The notes: a model not told the origin generated them from the letters alone. DNA of 64,000 nucleotides from Ehretia macrophylla (GCA_037974665.1 CM075781.1:37789735-37853734), one strand, 5' to 3'; shown: positions 34,030 to 47,149, numbered from the stretch's first letter. Translations and numbers: made by a program.

Positions 34030-34163
34030 TTAGTGTATTTCTTTCCTTATCAGGTTCCAAAGGAAGATTCAATTGTGGGACAAAAAGATTATTGGATAAA
34101 CTGTCCAACTTAATAGTAAGTATAGCAGACGCGTGGAGTTTGAGATGGTGTAGGGTTTTTTTT

Positions 34164-34430
34164 GGGGTAAACAACACAGGACCCCCCCTGTGGTTTTATT
34201 GAAATGCACGTTTGCCCCTTGTGTTTTGTAAAGTGTACAAAACTCCCCCGTGGTCGATAAAATAGTGCAGACGCCCCCCTAATGCTAACATCTGTTAATG
34301 TTTTAACAACATTGTTTAAAATAACGTATATGCCCTTTTAAATAAAAAATTATTCCCCCAAAAAAAGAGCCATCCCCACCACCCACCAGCACCCTCAACC
34401 CTCACCCCATTGTTTAAAAGTTTTTTTTTT
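34164..34430. mobile_element. Half of a MULE-like element, one end only
   Basis: GGGGTAAACAACACAGGACCCC followed by CCCTTGTG and CCCCCGTGG words resembles the left arm of elements such as 13,903-14,756. It runs into CACC-rich low-complexity sequence, but no matching right arm follows. Probably truncated. Confidence 0.45.
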
Positions 34431-35624
34431 TGTTTTTGTGAATTTAAAAGATGAAACTAACTTATTTGGCCTATTTATGAAAAAGTTTTCAGTAAAAGTT
34501 GAACCTAAAAGAAGTTGAAAAATAAGAAATTTCAAATTGGAACTTTTCAAAAAAGGATTTTTGCAAAACTGTTTTTATATAATGCGTAAAGCTGTTTTTC
34601 TTTTATTTCTCAAACATATCCCTCTATATTTTTGAAAGTCATGTATTACCCTTAAAAAATTTAAAAGCACATCGTTGCCCAATATAAGGCAAACAGTTAA
34701 TGACTTTTGCTCAATAGTACATCTAACAAAAACTTTATTCTAAAAGATTTGCAACTCAAAAGCTAAAATTTCACAATTAACTCAAACATAACCTAATTCT
34801 TGTGATAATAACATAAAACCAAATAAAAGAATAAATGCCTTTGTTTCCATTGAGTTGAAAACCATCTTGTGAATTCGTACAAACACTACATTTCTTATCA
34901 ATAAAAATAAAGTTGGGTTTCACTAACTGGATTCCCGCATCATAGTATAGGGTACGATGGGGTAGACTTATTTGATACGCTAATTGAGTTTATAGTTACG
35001 ATATAAAAAATTATTAGGTTTGTTTACCAAATATTATGTAGAACAATGATTTTTTTTATTTACTAATTACTAAAAATAATTTGCTACAAAGTTTAGTCTA
35101 AAGTCCAAAATCAAAATTCAATAAGTTAGGATAATTTTCTAATGTTGTAAGCAAAAGACATAAAAGCAAAAAGTTTTTATATCTTTATAAAGGTTTGCAC
35201 TTTGCATATATATGTTAGTAGTTTTTAGGTTATTTGTTCACTTTCATTATTTTTCTAGTAAAAGTTTATATACTTTTTGGGTGGCCTACTATAGCGAATT
35301 AGAACGCGAATCGCAATGTTTCGGTATGCAAACATATCGTAAATTGGGATGTAAAATTCAATACGTGGTTTCAAGGGTTGTAAAGCGAATTTGGTAACTA
35401 TAAACTCACCACTAAATTACTCCTAAATAATTATATGTAATAAATTGTAGTAAGGTTTTCCCAGCATTTGGAGGAGTTTATGATGCAAACATAACACAAT
35501 AAACATAAACCTTGATTTATGGAATTGATTGTCGTATTAAAATATTAAGTTTGCTTTTGCCGCATCATTTTTGCAAGAAAATGTAGTTTTTTCTTTTTCT
35601 TTCTTTTGTTTGTATATCATTGTT
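34431..35624. other. Intergenic, part of a duplicated stretch at the right
   Basis: No gene. TTTATGATGCAAACATAAC near 35,475 resembles TTTATGATGCAGAAATAATG near 30,550, so the second duplication may begin about here. Confidence 0.4.
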
Positions 35625-36810
35625 CTTTAATGTATTAAACTAGAAGGAGAGTGGACTAGGTAGAAAAATTAACTTGTCAAGCTGAACAACCACATTGTCA
35701 AGAAATTCCCCACTAATTCTCTTTTCCTCTTTCATTTTGCTTCTTCAGAAATATTTTAAATGTAAGGTCTAAAAGCTTCTACCGGCTAATAGCCAGTTAT
35801 TTTTAAGTTGAGTCAGGCACTTATGCTTATTGGCAGCATTATCTTTTCTTAATTGCTTATAAATGGCTATAAGGTACTTATCAGTTGGCAAGCACATGCC
35901 ATCTCTTCTACTCGCCGATAGGGCGCGTATACATTTTTTCTCGGTAAAAATTATAACATATAATTTGACACACTATTATATTTTTTATTTATAACTTTAT
36001 TTGAAGATATTTAAAACTATTATGAAAAGGTTAAGAACCGTTATAAATAACTTTAATCATTACATATAATGTTATTCATATGGTTCCGTTTACAAATTCT
36101 TTATTGCAGCTGTTTTTTATTTTTTTTTATTTTATAAATAATAAGCAACATTGTTACCGTTGCCAAATAATGATTTCATGAGCAATTATTAGCAAAAAGT
36201 TATTAAAAAAATTTTAACCACTGCAAAAGTTTTTTGTTTATACAACAGTTAAAAACCATTCTAAAGAGACACCTATTGCAACGACTTTTTTCATTTTTTC
36301 AATTGATTTTTTTTTAATTTTTCATTCGGAGTGTTATAAAAGATCTAAAGTATTATCGTTATAATTTTATAAACATATATTTTTTAGTGGGAACTGATTA
36401 ATTTTGTAAATTAAAAATATATAGATATTTAAAATTTTTTTATGGAATCAGTGAAATTGCAGCTCCCGGAACACCAAAATGCTTCTACCCCTGCCCGTCG
36501 TGATGTGTTTTGCGTGACATTACTTAAACAGAAGCATTGCTTCAAGCTGAAAACTACAATTAATACAAATTGTTCCTATACACTAACATAAATGAAGGCC
36601 ACATATTTTCTTGCAATATACTCATAAAATATAATTCTTTTCTTTTTATTATGCATATGCCCCAATAAAAGAGTAGTTAGGCCTGTTATTCTACGCTTTA
36701 CAGTTTATCATATCCCGTAAATGAGTACCTAATTCTGAATTTGTAAAAGAAAACAAATTTGACAATTCCATCAACTTTCAAATATAAACTCAAAACTTTT
36801 TAAATAATTA
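35625..36810. repeat. Second duplicated block, copy 2, with an insertion
   Basis: Collinear with 32,355-32,905 but split by about 560 bp (about 35,935-36,490). The insert includes a piece of the TAGTGGGAACTGATTAATT repeat and words such as AACAGTTAAAAACCATT. The insert's borders are not clear. Confidence 0.75.
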
Positions 36811-38935
36811 AGTTGCCTCAGAAAGACTTCAATAGTAGCATTGAAGTTCTCTAATTTTTTTTATGGGAGAGGTTGTATATTCTAACATCGCCTCTCACAC
36901 GTATGATCCCATCTAAAAAAATAACTTTGAATATGTGAGCAGAAATTATGGTGAGTAAATTAGTAAGGTGAGTGATGAGTTACACGTGAATGAACATGAT
37001 TGGATCAAGAATCTAACTCTAATATTACATTAAAAATCATGAAATTTTATCTTAAAATTAATTAGTCCTCAATAAAATAGTTCGGGATCTTATAACAATT
37101 TTTATAATTTTTTCTTGAAACGAATTATATATTCTAACAAGTGGATTGCCGGTGCTAATCCTGTTTCTTTATTTTGTGAAGTGTCCTTGTCCACAATGAG
37201 CTTAAAGATAAAAAACTTGGCCCGCAAAGGACAAATTTCATTTTTAAGACCCTACAAAAATGAATGAAGTCTTATATTCATACTTGATTCATTCCTTTCC
37301 AATAATTTTGGTAAAAAATAGTGATCTTTCTCGTCCTTTTCCCTAAATTCCTTGTGTAGATTCACCTCTAAGGAATTTTTTTCGGTATGATACTACGAGA
37401 AGACTTAGCAGGGTGAAACTAAAGTCGTTTTAGACTGTATCGAGATAAAGATAGTTTTCTTTTCTTTTTGTAATCTCTCTCTCTTTAGCACAAATGTTTT
37501 ATAATTGTTATCAGGACGAATTTAAAATTTATATTGAGTGGAGATTGAAATCATATAATTTAATATATGTATACAAATAATTTTTTTAATAAGAGCTAAA
37601 TTAATATTTTAATTTAAAAATACTTTAAAAATATACATACTTTAAAAAGTTAAAGACAATAATTTTTTGTTTTTAAAAATAAAAAAATAATTTTCGAAAA
37701 TACTTACAAACCCGACCACTAGAATATTCTCAGCTCCTTGGTCAACACAGAGACATCAGACAATGTACAGTTGTACAAGAGGACCACGATGACCTGGCAA
37801 GATATTTGGTCCCCGATAAATTTTCCACAAAACATTTGGATATTGATGGGTCCCACATAAATTGAACTAACCTTTAACCAACGTAACTACCATTGATCTT
37901 CTGTGGCTGAACATTAAGATGCTTTTACTAACATTGACATGGATAACGCCGACTTTATTAAAGTCATTAATTATCTTTGTTTGCATTACATCACCTAGTA
38001 CATTGCACACATTTGACAAAGTGCATCAAATGGCTAGGATACGTCTAGGAGCTATCATTTGGAAAAAAAAAAAAAAACAAATGTCTTGGAGCTATCCACC
38101 TCTTTGTAGTTCATCCATTCCCTCTTAGGTTAATTAATGTTGGATTTTTTATTTTATTTTTGAATGATGTGAGAATTCAATTAATAGAATTTGATCACTA
38201 ATTAATAAATTTTTTAGTGTAACGATACGTCATACATATACAACAAGTCAGTAAAGAGTAAAACTCTAAAATACTGAAAAGTGTCGAACCCGTGACCTCT
38301 TGAGTTAATTCATGTTGGATATTTGATAATTACAATATACAGTGTTTTTTTGTTTTTGACACAAGTAATAACTCATCCTATGATTTCATTTTTAAGTCTA
38401 CAAATCCTATTGTATAGTCATATGAGCCAACGCATTCGTCAAGTCAATCAAAACTAGATAATATTAGTTTGTCATGAAATATATAAAGAACTCAAGAATA
38501 TACAAAGTGATTTAAGATCACGACTGTTGAATAAATCCTTCATGCATTAATTTTTTTTTTTTTGATATTGAAATTAGTATAACGTTGTGATTTTTATTTT
38601 CAACTTTGGCTACTATATATAATTTTCTAAATAGAAATTGGAAAAATTGTAGGGAGATTTTCTGAATAATGTAAAAAATAAAAATCATGTTTTGGTTAAT
38701 AAAAATATCATTCACTAACATGGCTAAGATTTCCAAATACCGTTCAAAATCCTATTAGAAGAGTGCAATGAGATTCTAAGATTGCGAAGCCTCTAGACGA
38801 GCGGCTCCTATCTGCAGTTCTATAGCAAGTTGTAAATGAGTAAATGATTGATGTGTCTTGTTCACATCTACAGATCTTAGTATAACAAAAATCATGTCAA
38901 GTACTACACCCAAAAGTAAAATGAAATGGTCGGGC
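36811..38935. other. Intergenic, dispersed repeats only
   Basis: Holds dispersed-repeat member 2 at about 37,015-37,140 (compare 9,390 and 59,610). I see no gene in the rest; the open frames at 37,919 and 38,518 are unsupported. Confidence 0.45.
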
Positions 38936-39303
38936 ATAGGGATAGAGCCATAAATTTTTATTAGTGGGGGCTAAAATTCATAATTTTTTAATTATACGAG
39001 TATTTTTTTTTTCCAGTGGGGACTAATTAATTTTTTTAATTAAAAATATATATATATCTAATTTTTTTTTTCAAAAACTACATAGAAATTTTAACGTTTC
39101 TTTGGGCCAGTGGCGGCAAAAATTCATAATTTTTGAACTATACTAATACTTTTATTTTTCAGTGGGGACTAATTAATTTTTATTAACTAAAAATACATAC
39201 ATATCTAATTTTTTTATTTAAAAAATACATAAAAATTTTAACATTTTTATGAGTCAGTGGGAGCTGCAGTCCTCACTGGTCCTTACGTGCCTCCGCCAGT
39301 GAT
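38936..39303. repeat. Interspersed repeat with internal tandem copy
   Basis: CAGTGGGGACTAATTAATTTTT and its neighbourhood occur twice about 160 bp apart, and the segment ends in GCCTCCGCCAGTGATCG. Related pieces lie at 16,100, 36,370 and 37,520. It is probably a non-autonomous transposable element of unknown class. Confidence 0.5.
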
Positions 39304-39947
39304 CGAGCAGCATATATATATATATATATATATTTTTGTTGAATCACATTAACAAAAATCTTGTAGCTGCATTCAGAGTCCAGGGAACCATCCTAGAAGC
39401 TTGCATGATAACTACGTGCATGTGGTGTGAATATCCTTTCTTCATAGATAACTTACAATATTAATTAATCTTCACTTTATCCCGTAAGTTGTGGACGGTG
39501 GTTAGCCAACATGTAACATAGTTTGAGTTCCCACTACTTTTGCTAGTGATAAATTACAATATTCATCTTGACGTTTTCTATACTTTCTCTATGAAAAGTC
39601 AACAAGAACATGTAATAGGAGAGTGGAAAATGATGGGTTAGGTACCTTCCAATGTCAAAAGTCCATATCCAAATCTTTGCACCCCTTCTTGGTAGATTCG
39701 TGGGTTGTTACAAGAATATTCTTATTAAATTTGAATTTGTTTTGTTTCCAATAGTTATGAGTCGGTGAAATACAAAAATTTGTGCAAAATTGTGCCTAAT
39801 TTTACATCATATTCAAATATGATGTACGGAAAAATCATAAGTAACTGCAAACAGACAAACATTCCTACGCGTCACTACCTCTATATGTAATGATTTTCGG
39901 AACTTGAATTTTGAAACATTTCCTCCGATAAACTTACCATGACTATT

Positions 39948-39967
39948 AATTAGCCAAAAAAAAAAAC
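39948..39967 (+). mobile_element. LINE-tail micro-insertion, 20 bp
   Basis: AATTAGCC followed by 11 A and a C, flanked by the 15 bp direct repeat CTTACCATGACTATT at 39933-39947 and 39968-39982. The insert equals the last bases of the LINE fragment that follows (TTTAGCC plus poly-A). Confidence 0.7.
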
Positions 39968-39982
39968 CTTACCATGACTATT

Positions 39983-40480
39983 GTGGTAGTATCTGTGTTT
40001 TATGTGGTATAACAATGAAAATAGATACCATCTTTTCTTTCATTGTGATATGAGCAAAAGAATTTGGGAACATGGACTTTAGTTGGCTTTCATTCAACAA
40101 CATATGCCGTATTGGAATAATATTGGGGACTGGACATCGCGCTTTTGCAAAGGGATGACCTTCAAGCCTCAATAATTAGGCTTTTATTTTGTGTTTCTAT
40201 GTATTCTTTGTGGAGGGAAAGGAATCTTAGGTTGCATTGGCAACAATTTAGTTCGGAAGAACAGATCAAGACTGACATTGTGCACTCGGTTGGATCGAGG
40301 ATTTGTGGTGGTAGGAAGTTTAGGCGAACTTTGGTAAACAATGTATTGTACATGAACTGGGGTCTTGGGGATATTTATATGTAAATTTTATACTTTAGTA
40401 ATCTTTTGGATTGGATTTTGTATATTTTTTTGAATTTGATTTTAATGAAACACTTTGCTTATTTAGCCAAAAAAAAAAAA
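39983..40480 (+). mobile_element. L1-type LINE 3' fragment
   Basis: Flanked by CTTACCATGACTATT at 39968-39982 and 40481-40495 and ending in a poly-A run. The left part reads, with one frame change near 40,045, as a zf-RVT-like zinc motif (CVLC then FHCDMSKRIWEHG). A frame to 40,382 contains YSLWRERNLRLH, the usual C-terminal motif of plant LINE ORF2 proteins, and ends in a stop. About 400 coding bases remain, so it is strongly 5'-truncated and inactive. Confidence 0.88.
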
Positions 40481-40586
40481 CTTACCATGACTATTTCTGG
40501 CAAAGTAGCATCCACAAACGTAGCATCACAATTGACTTTCACTACATTTCCAGGAAGTGGTACCGAGGCACAAAAAACACCTTAAT

Positions 40587-40607
40587 TTTTTTTTCTTTCG
40601 AAAAAAG
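40587..40607 (-). mobile_element. Possible LINE-tail micro-insertion
   Basis: A T-run with a short leader (minus strand ends in eight A) lies between two copies of CACCTTAAT at 40578-40586 and 40608-40616. The repeat is short, so this is weaker than the others. Confidence 0.4.
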
Positions 40608-40819
40608 CACCTTAATCACACAAAAGACATACGAGGAATTATGAATGATCCTCGCTAACTATTCTTATAAATTTCAATTTGTTTTGCCTCTAATAGTTTT
40701 GATGGGACTTTAAAACGTCCGTAGGCTCCACATTTCACTCTGGTGTATGAAAACACGCGTCAAAATTGAGACTCACGTTTAAGTCTGGGACGTTCAAATG
40801 TTCCAAATGTTTTTAAAAA

Positions 40820-41129
40820 ATTTCCATTTTGATGGGGGTGAAATACGAAGAACTGTCAAAGTTGTATGTTTTTGGATTTCGCCCACGGTTTTTGCCCCAT
40901 ATTTGCAAACCCAGATTTTGGTGTCCTGTTTTTGGTTTGGGCCTGGGTTTCAGTTCTGGGCTTGTGTCCTCTGCTTTTAGTGTTTGTCGGGCTGGCCCAT
41001 GTTTTGTGTTTTCGTTATAGATCTTTTCATTTGACTTTCCTCAACTGTTGTATTTTCTGTTCTGAGTCTTTGTGTTGGGTACTTATATTAGTTGTTTAAT
41101 ATGATTTCTTTTTCCTGACCAAAAAAAAG
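40820..41129 (+). mobile_element. Retroposon or LINE 3' end
   Basis: T- and G-rich sequence open in three frames at once, ending TTCCTGACC plus eight A. That ending matches the micro-insertion at 62,264 (TGACC plus poly-A). No domain recognised and no clear target repeat. Confidence 0.4.
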
Positions 41130-41547
41130 CTAAAATATGTTTTCTTTTTCTTTTCTGAGTAAAGGTTATGTTCATTTATTTCAATATCCTTTCTGAAAAA
41201 TAAAACTTTTAGGTTTAAAATTATAAATTTCATATAATATTCTTTTTGGGTTAAAGATATTTATTCTCTAGTGATATATCACTAAAGTTGATAGATTTTA
41301 TTTATATTCAAAAAATCAATTTTGATAAAAATTCTAATAGTAGCTTTTATTTTAAGACAAATGGAGTTTAAATTGATAAACAATATCGCATATTAAGTGA
41401 GAATATCCCATTTTGGAATGTAAATAACACTTATTTGTACATTCTAATTGAAAAAAAGAGATAAAAAAGTCACATCACATTACACAGCCCTCACAAACAA
41501 GAATCTTTAAATCCACTCTTGTCATGCCACTCTGTTGTGTATGCTAG
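41130..41547. other. Intergenic, nothing recognised
   Basis: AT-rich; no gene or repeat border seen. Confidence 0.4.
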
Positions 41548-41550
41548 TTA

Positions 41551-41885
41551 GGGTATCCTCAATGGAGTCTTCAAATGCAAAAATTTTCTAATTTAGATAT
41601 TTTTAGAGACTCCAGTCTCTAAAAATAATACTATTCATAGCAAAAGTACGTGGGGTCTACCACTTTTGGCTTAAAAGATGCCAAAATAGAGACCCAATCT
41701 CCATTTTCTTCCACAAATTTGTTGAAAAAAATAGAGACTGAATCTCTATATTAGCATCTTTTAAGTTAAAAGTTGTGGACCCCACGTACTTTTGTCATGA
41801 ATAGTATTACTTTTAGAGACTGAAGTCTCTAAAAATACCAAAATTAAGAAAGTTTTGCATTTTAGAGACTCAATTGAAGATAACC
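41551..41885. mobile_element. Foldback MITE with TTA target, 335 bp
   Basis: Starts GGGTATCCTCAATGGAGTC and ends with its complement (CAATTGAAGATAACC). Nearly the whole element pairs with itself; GTACGTGGGGTC and its complement lie in opposite arms. Flanked by TTA at 41548-41550 and 41886-41888, so PIF/Harbinger is the likely class. Confidence 0.82.
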
Positions 41886-41888
41886 TTA

Positions 41889-42886
41889 AACAATTCAAAA
41901 CTTGTGCGTCGATTTTCGGATGTATTTGAGTAAAAGATTGTATTCATACCCAGCTCCAGTGGAGGAGCTAGATACCGAGGGTTAGGAGGCAATATAATTT
42001 CAGAATCAGTAATCGGGCACAATTATTTATAGAAACAAAAAAAAAAATTGTTGATTTATATTCAAAATCATATTTTTTATAATTATAGATCACAATATGT
42101 TATAACTAAATCAATAATTAATTTAAGCACCTTATATCACGAATGAAATCTCCAAGCCATGACTCCCTCCTCGTTTAATTCAAAAAGGAATATAAATCTA
42201 ATATGTACTATACAAAAGTAATAAACATCTATCATATTCATATATCAAAATCAACTACAATACTAAAAAAAATCTTTCAATATCAATGCGACACTTGGCA
42301 ATTATGAAATAAATAAAGATTATTTATAGATTAAAAACTAACATTAATACACTTGATTAAATAATGATGGAAATCACCAAAAAAATTGACTACCGTACAC
42401 GTCAAACAAAACAATTTTAGAGAGCTCCAAATCCTATCTTCACCGTTCAAATGCTATCGTTTCTATTGACCAAAAAAGATTCTAAAATTTTAGGGTGTGC
42501 CTAAGCCTAATGTGGCTTCGTCGGTGCCCGCCATCCACCCTACCAAAACTTGTGTTTACATTGGTGAATGCTTTCTTACCTCAGCCAAATTCTATGTGAG
42601 AAAATAATTTGATCAACTAAATTATGTAACTAAACCTTTACCAAATTTTTTTTATCATTATTTTTAAACTGCAAAATCTATAGAACAGTTCATATTCTCC
42701 AGTGCTAGCAGAGAAGCCACCCAATCGCCTAATTTTTATACTCTATACGCTCATATCCTATTTATTGCCTAAAAAATAAGCGGTTAACACCGGTTTTGAC
42801 ACAATAAATGGCGATGATTCCGCTGAGTTGATTAAGAAATGATTTATATTTTGTCTCTGTTTTCAACAATAAGATAAAACATAGAT
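41889..42886. other. Intergenic, nothing recognised
   Basis: AT-rich with a CTCCAGTGGAGGAGCT word near 41,950 typical of dispersed repeat edges; no gene. Confidence 0.4.
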
Positions 42887-42891
42887 ATCTA

Positions 42892-44285
42892 TGTTGGCCT
42901 TGAGCCATAATCAAATTTTTTGATAATAACTAAAATCTTAATTAAGCTCTTAATACTTGACTAATCCCTTACTTTGTTTGAGTTGATCTGAATATGATTA
43001 GTCAAAATAACCAAAAGGTAAAGACATCATGAAGTTATATCGAGCTCGTACTGAAGCCAATATCAAAGTGAATGAGCTATCTTAGTGAAGATCTTGAGGC
43101 TCTCATGGTTCAAATGCTTATGAACCTCTCGCATTTTAAAGTGAATAATAAAGAGAAGATAGAAGATTCTCGTAAAAGAGGTAGTGGTATTCAAATGTTG
43201 AATGAGCTTGAGATACTCGTAAAAGCTCAAACTTGTGGTAATTTGCTTAAATATTTTCGAACTCTTTTTGAAAAATATTTTAATTATGAATTTGATCTTT
43301 CAAAAATACTTTTTAATACTTTTCTTTAAATTGATCCAAATTGCCAAAAAGATGTTTCAAAGGGTGTGCAAAGTTTTGGGTTAAAATGGCTTTAAAATTA
43401 GCTCAACTTGTCTAGTTTGTCCTGCTAGCATAACTGGACAAGCCGGTTGAGAAAGTCGACTGACTTAGTCAACCAACTTGTATAGAGAGTTCCAGACCAA
43501 GCTAGTCAAGCAATTTCGAGTAAGGTACTTGACTAACATTACTAAACCGGAATTTTTAGACCATGTCGGTCAAATAATGTCGGACAAGTTAGTCAACCGG
43601 CTTATCAACCGACTTTTGAAAAATATAGCCGTTAACTAGCTGGTAAAATGGGTTTTTACATATTTTCAAACACCCATTTGCACAAGTAACCTCTTCTATC
43701 AACAAGCAATTGATCCAAAGCTTTTATATCATTCAAAACAGATAGCTAACACATTTATCGAGTTTTAACTTGCAAATCATTGAGCATTTAAGGGAGCTTT
43801 AATTGTAATCATTTTACTTTTGAAGAGATACTAATTGTACTCATCTACATTTTAATCTTGTTGTAAACAAATACCCTTGAGTTATATTTGAGAGATTCAT
43901 AGTGTAGAAGAGTGTTGAGAAGTCTTTTTTATGGACTCAAAGAAGTGAAGAGGTTTGTACTATTCTTATGGACTCAAGAGTAATTGTAAGGTTGGTTTAT
44001 GCTTTACCAACTTTTAAAGAAGCAATTCTAGAGGAGCTAGTAGAAATCTTATGGGGAGAAGACCTTAGATAATAAATATAGATTAGCGAACTACCTAAAA
44101 ATCGTTGTATTCGTTCTCTTTCTCTTACTCTCCTTACTTTTATATATTGTGCTTTGCTTCTGTTTGATAAATTGCTTAAGTAAAACCTTAGTATATCACC
44201 TGTGACATCTTGTTTAATTTTAAAATTGGTAGTGATTAAGTAATCTACTTAATTCACCCCCTTCTTAAGTATATTTGACTTAACA
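42892..44285 (+). mobile_element. Second solo LTR, same family as 6702-8233
   Basis: Starts TGTTGGCCTTGAG and ends TTGACTTAACA. It shares GACTCAAGAGTAATTGTA, TTTACCAAC, GAAGACCTTAG and AATTCACCCCCTTCTT with the first solo LTR in the same order. The flanks (ATCTA and ATATT) do not form a clear duplication, which suggests greater age or a wrong right border. No internal region adjoins it. Confidence 0.7.
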
Positions 44286-45844
44286 ATATTTAGAAGATTG
44301 AAAAATTACATCAACATTTGAAATCCACCTCATCGTGAAACATTTATATAGTAAAAATAATTATTATTTATGAAAATGATTTAAGAAGCTTCGACCTTTT
44401 TGCATAAAGTTTTGAGAGATGAATAAAGCTTAGCGTGATTACAAATACTTATATTTTTTTATTTGTATGTATATATGTTTAAATATAATTTCCTTTTAGA
44501 TTATTTTTTTAAAAGTGCAAAAATATGTCATTTTGGTATTAAGTATAAGTGAACACTGAGATTCCACAAATTTGATCATTTATTTAAAGTGAAAATATTG
44601 TGTCACAGTTTTAAAAATTAATTGAAGAATCATTTAATTGCCCCTAATAAGAAAGGATCAAAACACTTGAGAATAAATGTGTTTCCAATGAAAAACAAAA
44701 TAAAGTCATTAGGGAGCTTTGTGTTAGGGTGCGGCACGTGGCGACCGTCTATGTCCATTTTCTCAGTAACCTTTTTATTTCTTTATTATTTTCAATAAAT
44801 AAATCCCCCCATATAGCTTAATAGAAAATTAACTCTAATATGCGAAACTCTATGGATATTTGTTATAGGGTAAAAATATTGTGTATAATTGTGTTATGTG
44901 AGATAATTCTACTGCTGCAATATTAGTTTCCCAGTTGGATCAATCATCACCACTGAGTTCACTTTCAACACCTATAAAAAGAAGAGTATTTTTATTTGTA
45001 ACACGCCTAGTCTCAATTGGGTCTCCCAACTTTGTAATATCCCTAGAGAATGCCTTCCTGATTGTTCCATTATTAAAAAATTTAGCATTAGAGAAAATGA
45101 GAGTAGATATAAATTATTAGGTTACTAATTAGGTAAAGACAAAACTTTGGTTCCTTAAATATGTTTTAATATAGTCCAACAAGGATTCAACAAATGAAGA
45201 AAATTTTTAAAAAATTATAATATATTTTCTCATTGGTTGTCGGCCCAACTTCATATGGAGCTTCAAGCCACCCATACTACAAGAGAAAATGACACGGCCC
45301 ATGCAAAAAGAAATCGTCACGACTAGTCGATGGATCGGCGAGCCAAACTTCACGCCAAAAGATGACGGTGCCAAAAGAAGGAGATAGAAGGGCGATGGAA
45401 AAAGGCAAAAACAAAAATATAAAAAGATATAAAAAAGAGGACTCGTCGCCTAGCCGTCGTTACGTAATTTAAATAAAAAATACAAATAATATGAATCAGT
45501 CTTCATACCTTCACCAGGTGGTGTCGGCTGGGCGACCAACACTAATTTAATATCTAATGTTAAATTGCTTAGTTTAATAATACAGATGCTTAAAGTGTTT
45601 TTTTCTTTCCTTTTTTTTGTTTCTTTTGCTAGTTTAGCAAGTGATTTATTGAACTGCAAAATGAATGTACAAAATGTTACTTATAAATACAAGGCTATTC
45701 TAAGATTTCCTCTATTTTTCACAATTTACAAATGATATTATTCAATTGACTATGTTGAAATTTATTTTCAAGACCTAACGATGCTTAAAATTGGATTTGC
45801 AATATATACAATTATAAATGACTTAGATTCTAGATTGATATTAT
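44286..45844. other. Intergenic, nothing recognised
   Basis: AT-rich. ATACTACAAGAGAAAATGAC near 45,274 faintly resembles a CACTA end but no partner or subterminal repeats support it. Confidence 0.4.
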
Positions 45845-45873
45845 TATTATAATAATTATTATTATGATATTTG

Positions 45874-45917
<44 letters not shown>

Positions 45918-46471
45918 TTATTATTATTATTATTAATGTTATTATTATTATTATTATTATTACTAATAATAATAATAATAATCATTTTAATCAATATTAT
46001 TATTTTTATTTTTATTTTATTTATTTATTATTATTATTATTACTAATAATAATAATAATCATCATTTTAATCAATATTATTATTTTAATTTTTATTTTAT
46101 TTATTTATTATTATTATTATTATTATTTCAATCAATATTATTATTTTTTATTATTATTTTATTATTTTAATTTTATTTATTTATTTAATATTATTATTAT
46201 TACTTTTATTTTTATTTTATTTTTATTTTTTCTTTTATTTTTAATTATTATTATTATTGTTATTATTATTATTATCATAATAATAATTATTATTATAAAA
46301 GTAATATTTTATAATAATAGTTATTATTATTATTTTTAATAATAATTGATATTATATTTCTTTATTATTATTATTATTATTATTAAAATTAGTATTTAAT
46401 AATAATAATTATTATTATTATATTTCTTTATTATTATTATTATTTTTTTGTTATTATTATTATTATTATTG
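45845..46471. repeat. TTA/TAA compound microsatellite, about 0.63 kb
   Basis: Almost pure A/T triplet repeats (ATT/TTA) that switch strand sense several times, with a superimposed unit of about 85-90 bp marked by AATCATTTTAATCAATATT. Any open frame here is a repeat artefact. Confidence 0.95.
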
Positions 46472-46679
46472 AAATATGAGAGTATGGTAGTCAAGTTCAT
46501 TTTCAAACACATGAAAACTCATTCCCATATGTTTACTTTGGAATGACTATTTTCATATTAGCAGGAATGAAATTATCTTGGGAATGAGATTTCCAAGTTC
46601 ATTCCTTCATACCAAGCATGAGAATCGAAAAAAGTTGAAAATATCATTCCATTCCAAACACCATTCCAGTATATCAATC
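46472..46679. other. Flank of element B with inverted ATTCC words
   Basis: GGAATGA and TCATTCC words recur in both directions (46,540-46,670), as in a small MITE interrupted by element B. No target duplication seen. Confidence 0.35.
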
Positions 46680-46684
46680 GTTAC

Positions 46685-47149
46685 TGTCGAGGTTGAAAAT
46701 CTCACAGTTAGATTCGGAAGCTGCTTTGGCCGAGCTGGACTCCTTCGATCCGACTCCGAGCTAAACTTTCCTGGTCGGCTGTAGGTCCTGCACAAGGAAG
46801 ACAAGGAAAAGGCGGGGTGACGACCCGGATTTTCCCCTCAGGCGCGCGAATGATTAATATGTCCGAGCTGGCAAAGTAGTTTAGAGCAATTAATAACGAG
46901 AGAGCTTAAATGAGGAGGGTTGAGCTCTATTTATACTAAGTTTAGGTCTGACAGCATTTAATGCGACGCAGCTTTATGTCCCATCAGTGCTTTATGTCCC
47001 ATCGGAACAGCTGGAACTGAGGTCGGGGTTAATGGGGTCGGGTCAGTCATCTGGGGTTGATCATTGGGCTGAGCGAGCTGCTGATGGAGCGCGGATTGAC
47101 CCCTCTGATCAGGTCGGCTAATTTAGCTCAGCTCGGGAACCCCTCGTCA
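46685..47149 (-). repeat. Element B, 3' LTR (465 bp)
   Basis: Plus strand TGTCGAGG to CCTCGTCA. It adjoins a minus-strand polypurine tract, seen on plus as AATT followed by ten C at 47150-47163. Confidence 0.96.

Noticed and set aside
40798-41099. Three overlapping plus-strand frames
   Set aside because: All three frames are open because the sequence is T-rich; no frame has a recognisable domain, and the segment ends like a retroposon.
45274-45300. TACTACAAGAGAAAATGAC as a CACTA terminus
   Set aside because: First base differs, no subterminal repeats follow, and no second end is present.
45864-46046. Open frame of Ile/Leu repeats
   Set aside because: Pure translation of the TTA microsatellite.
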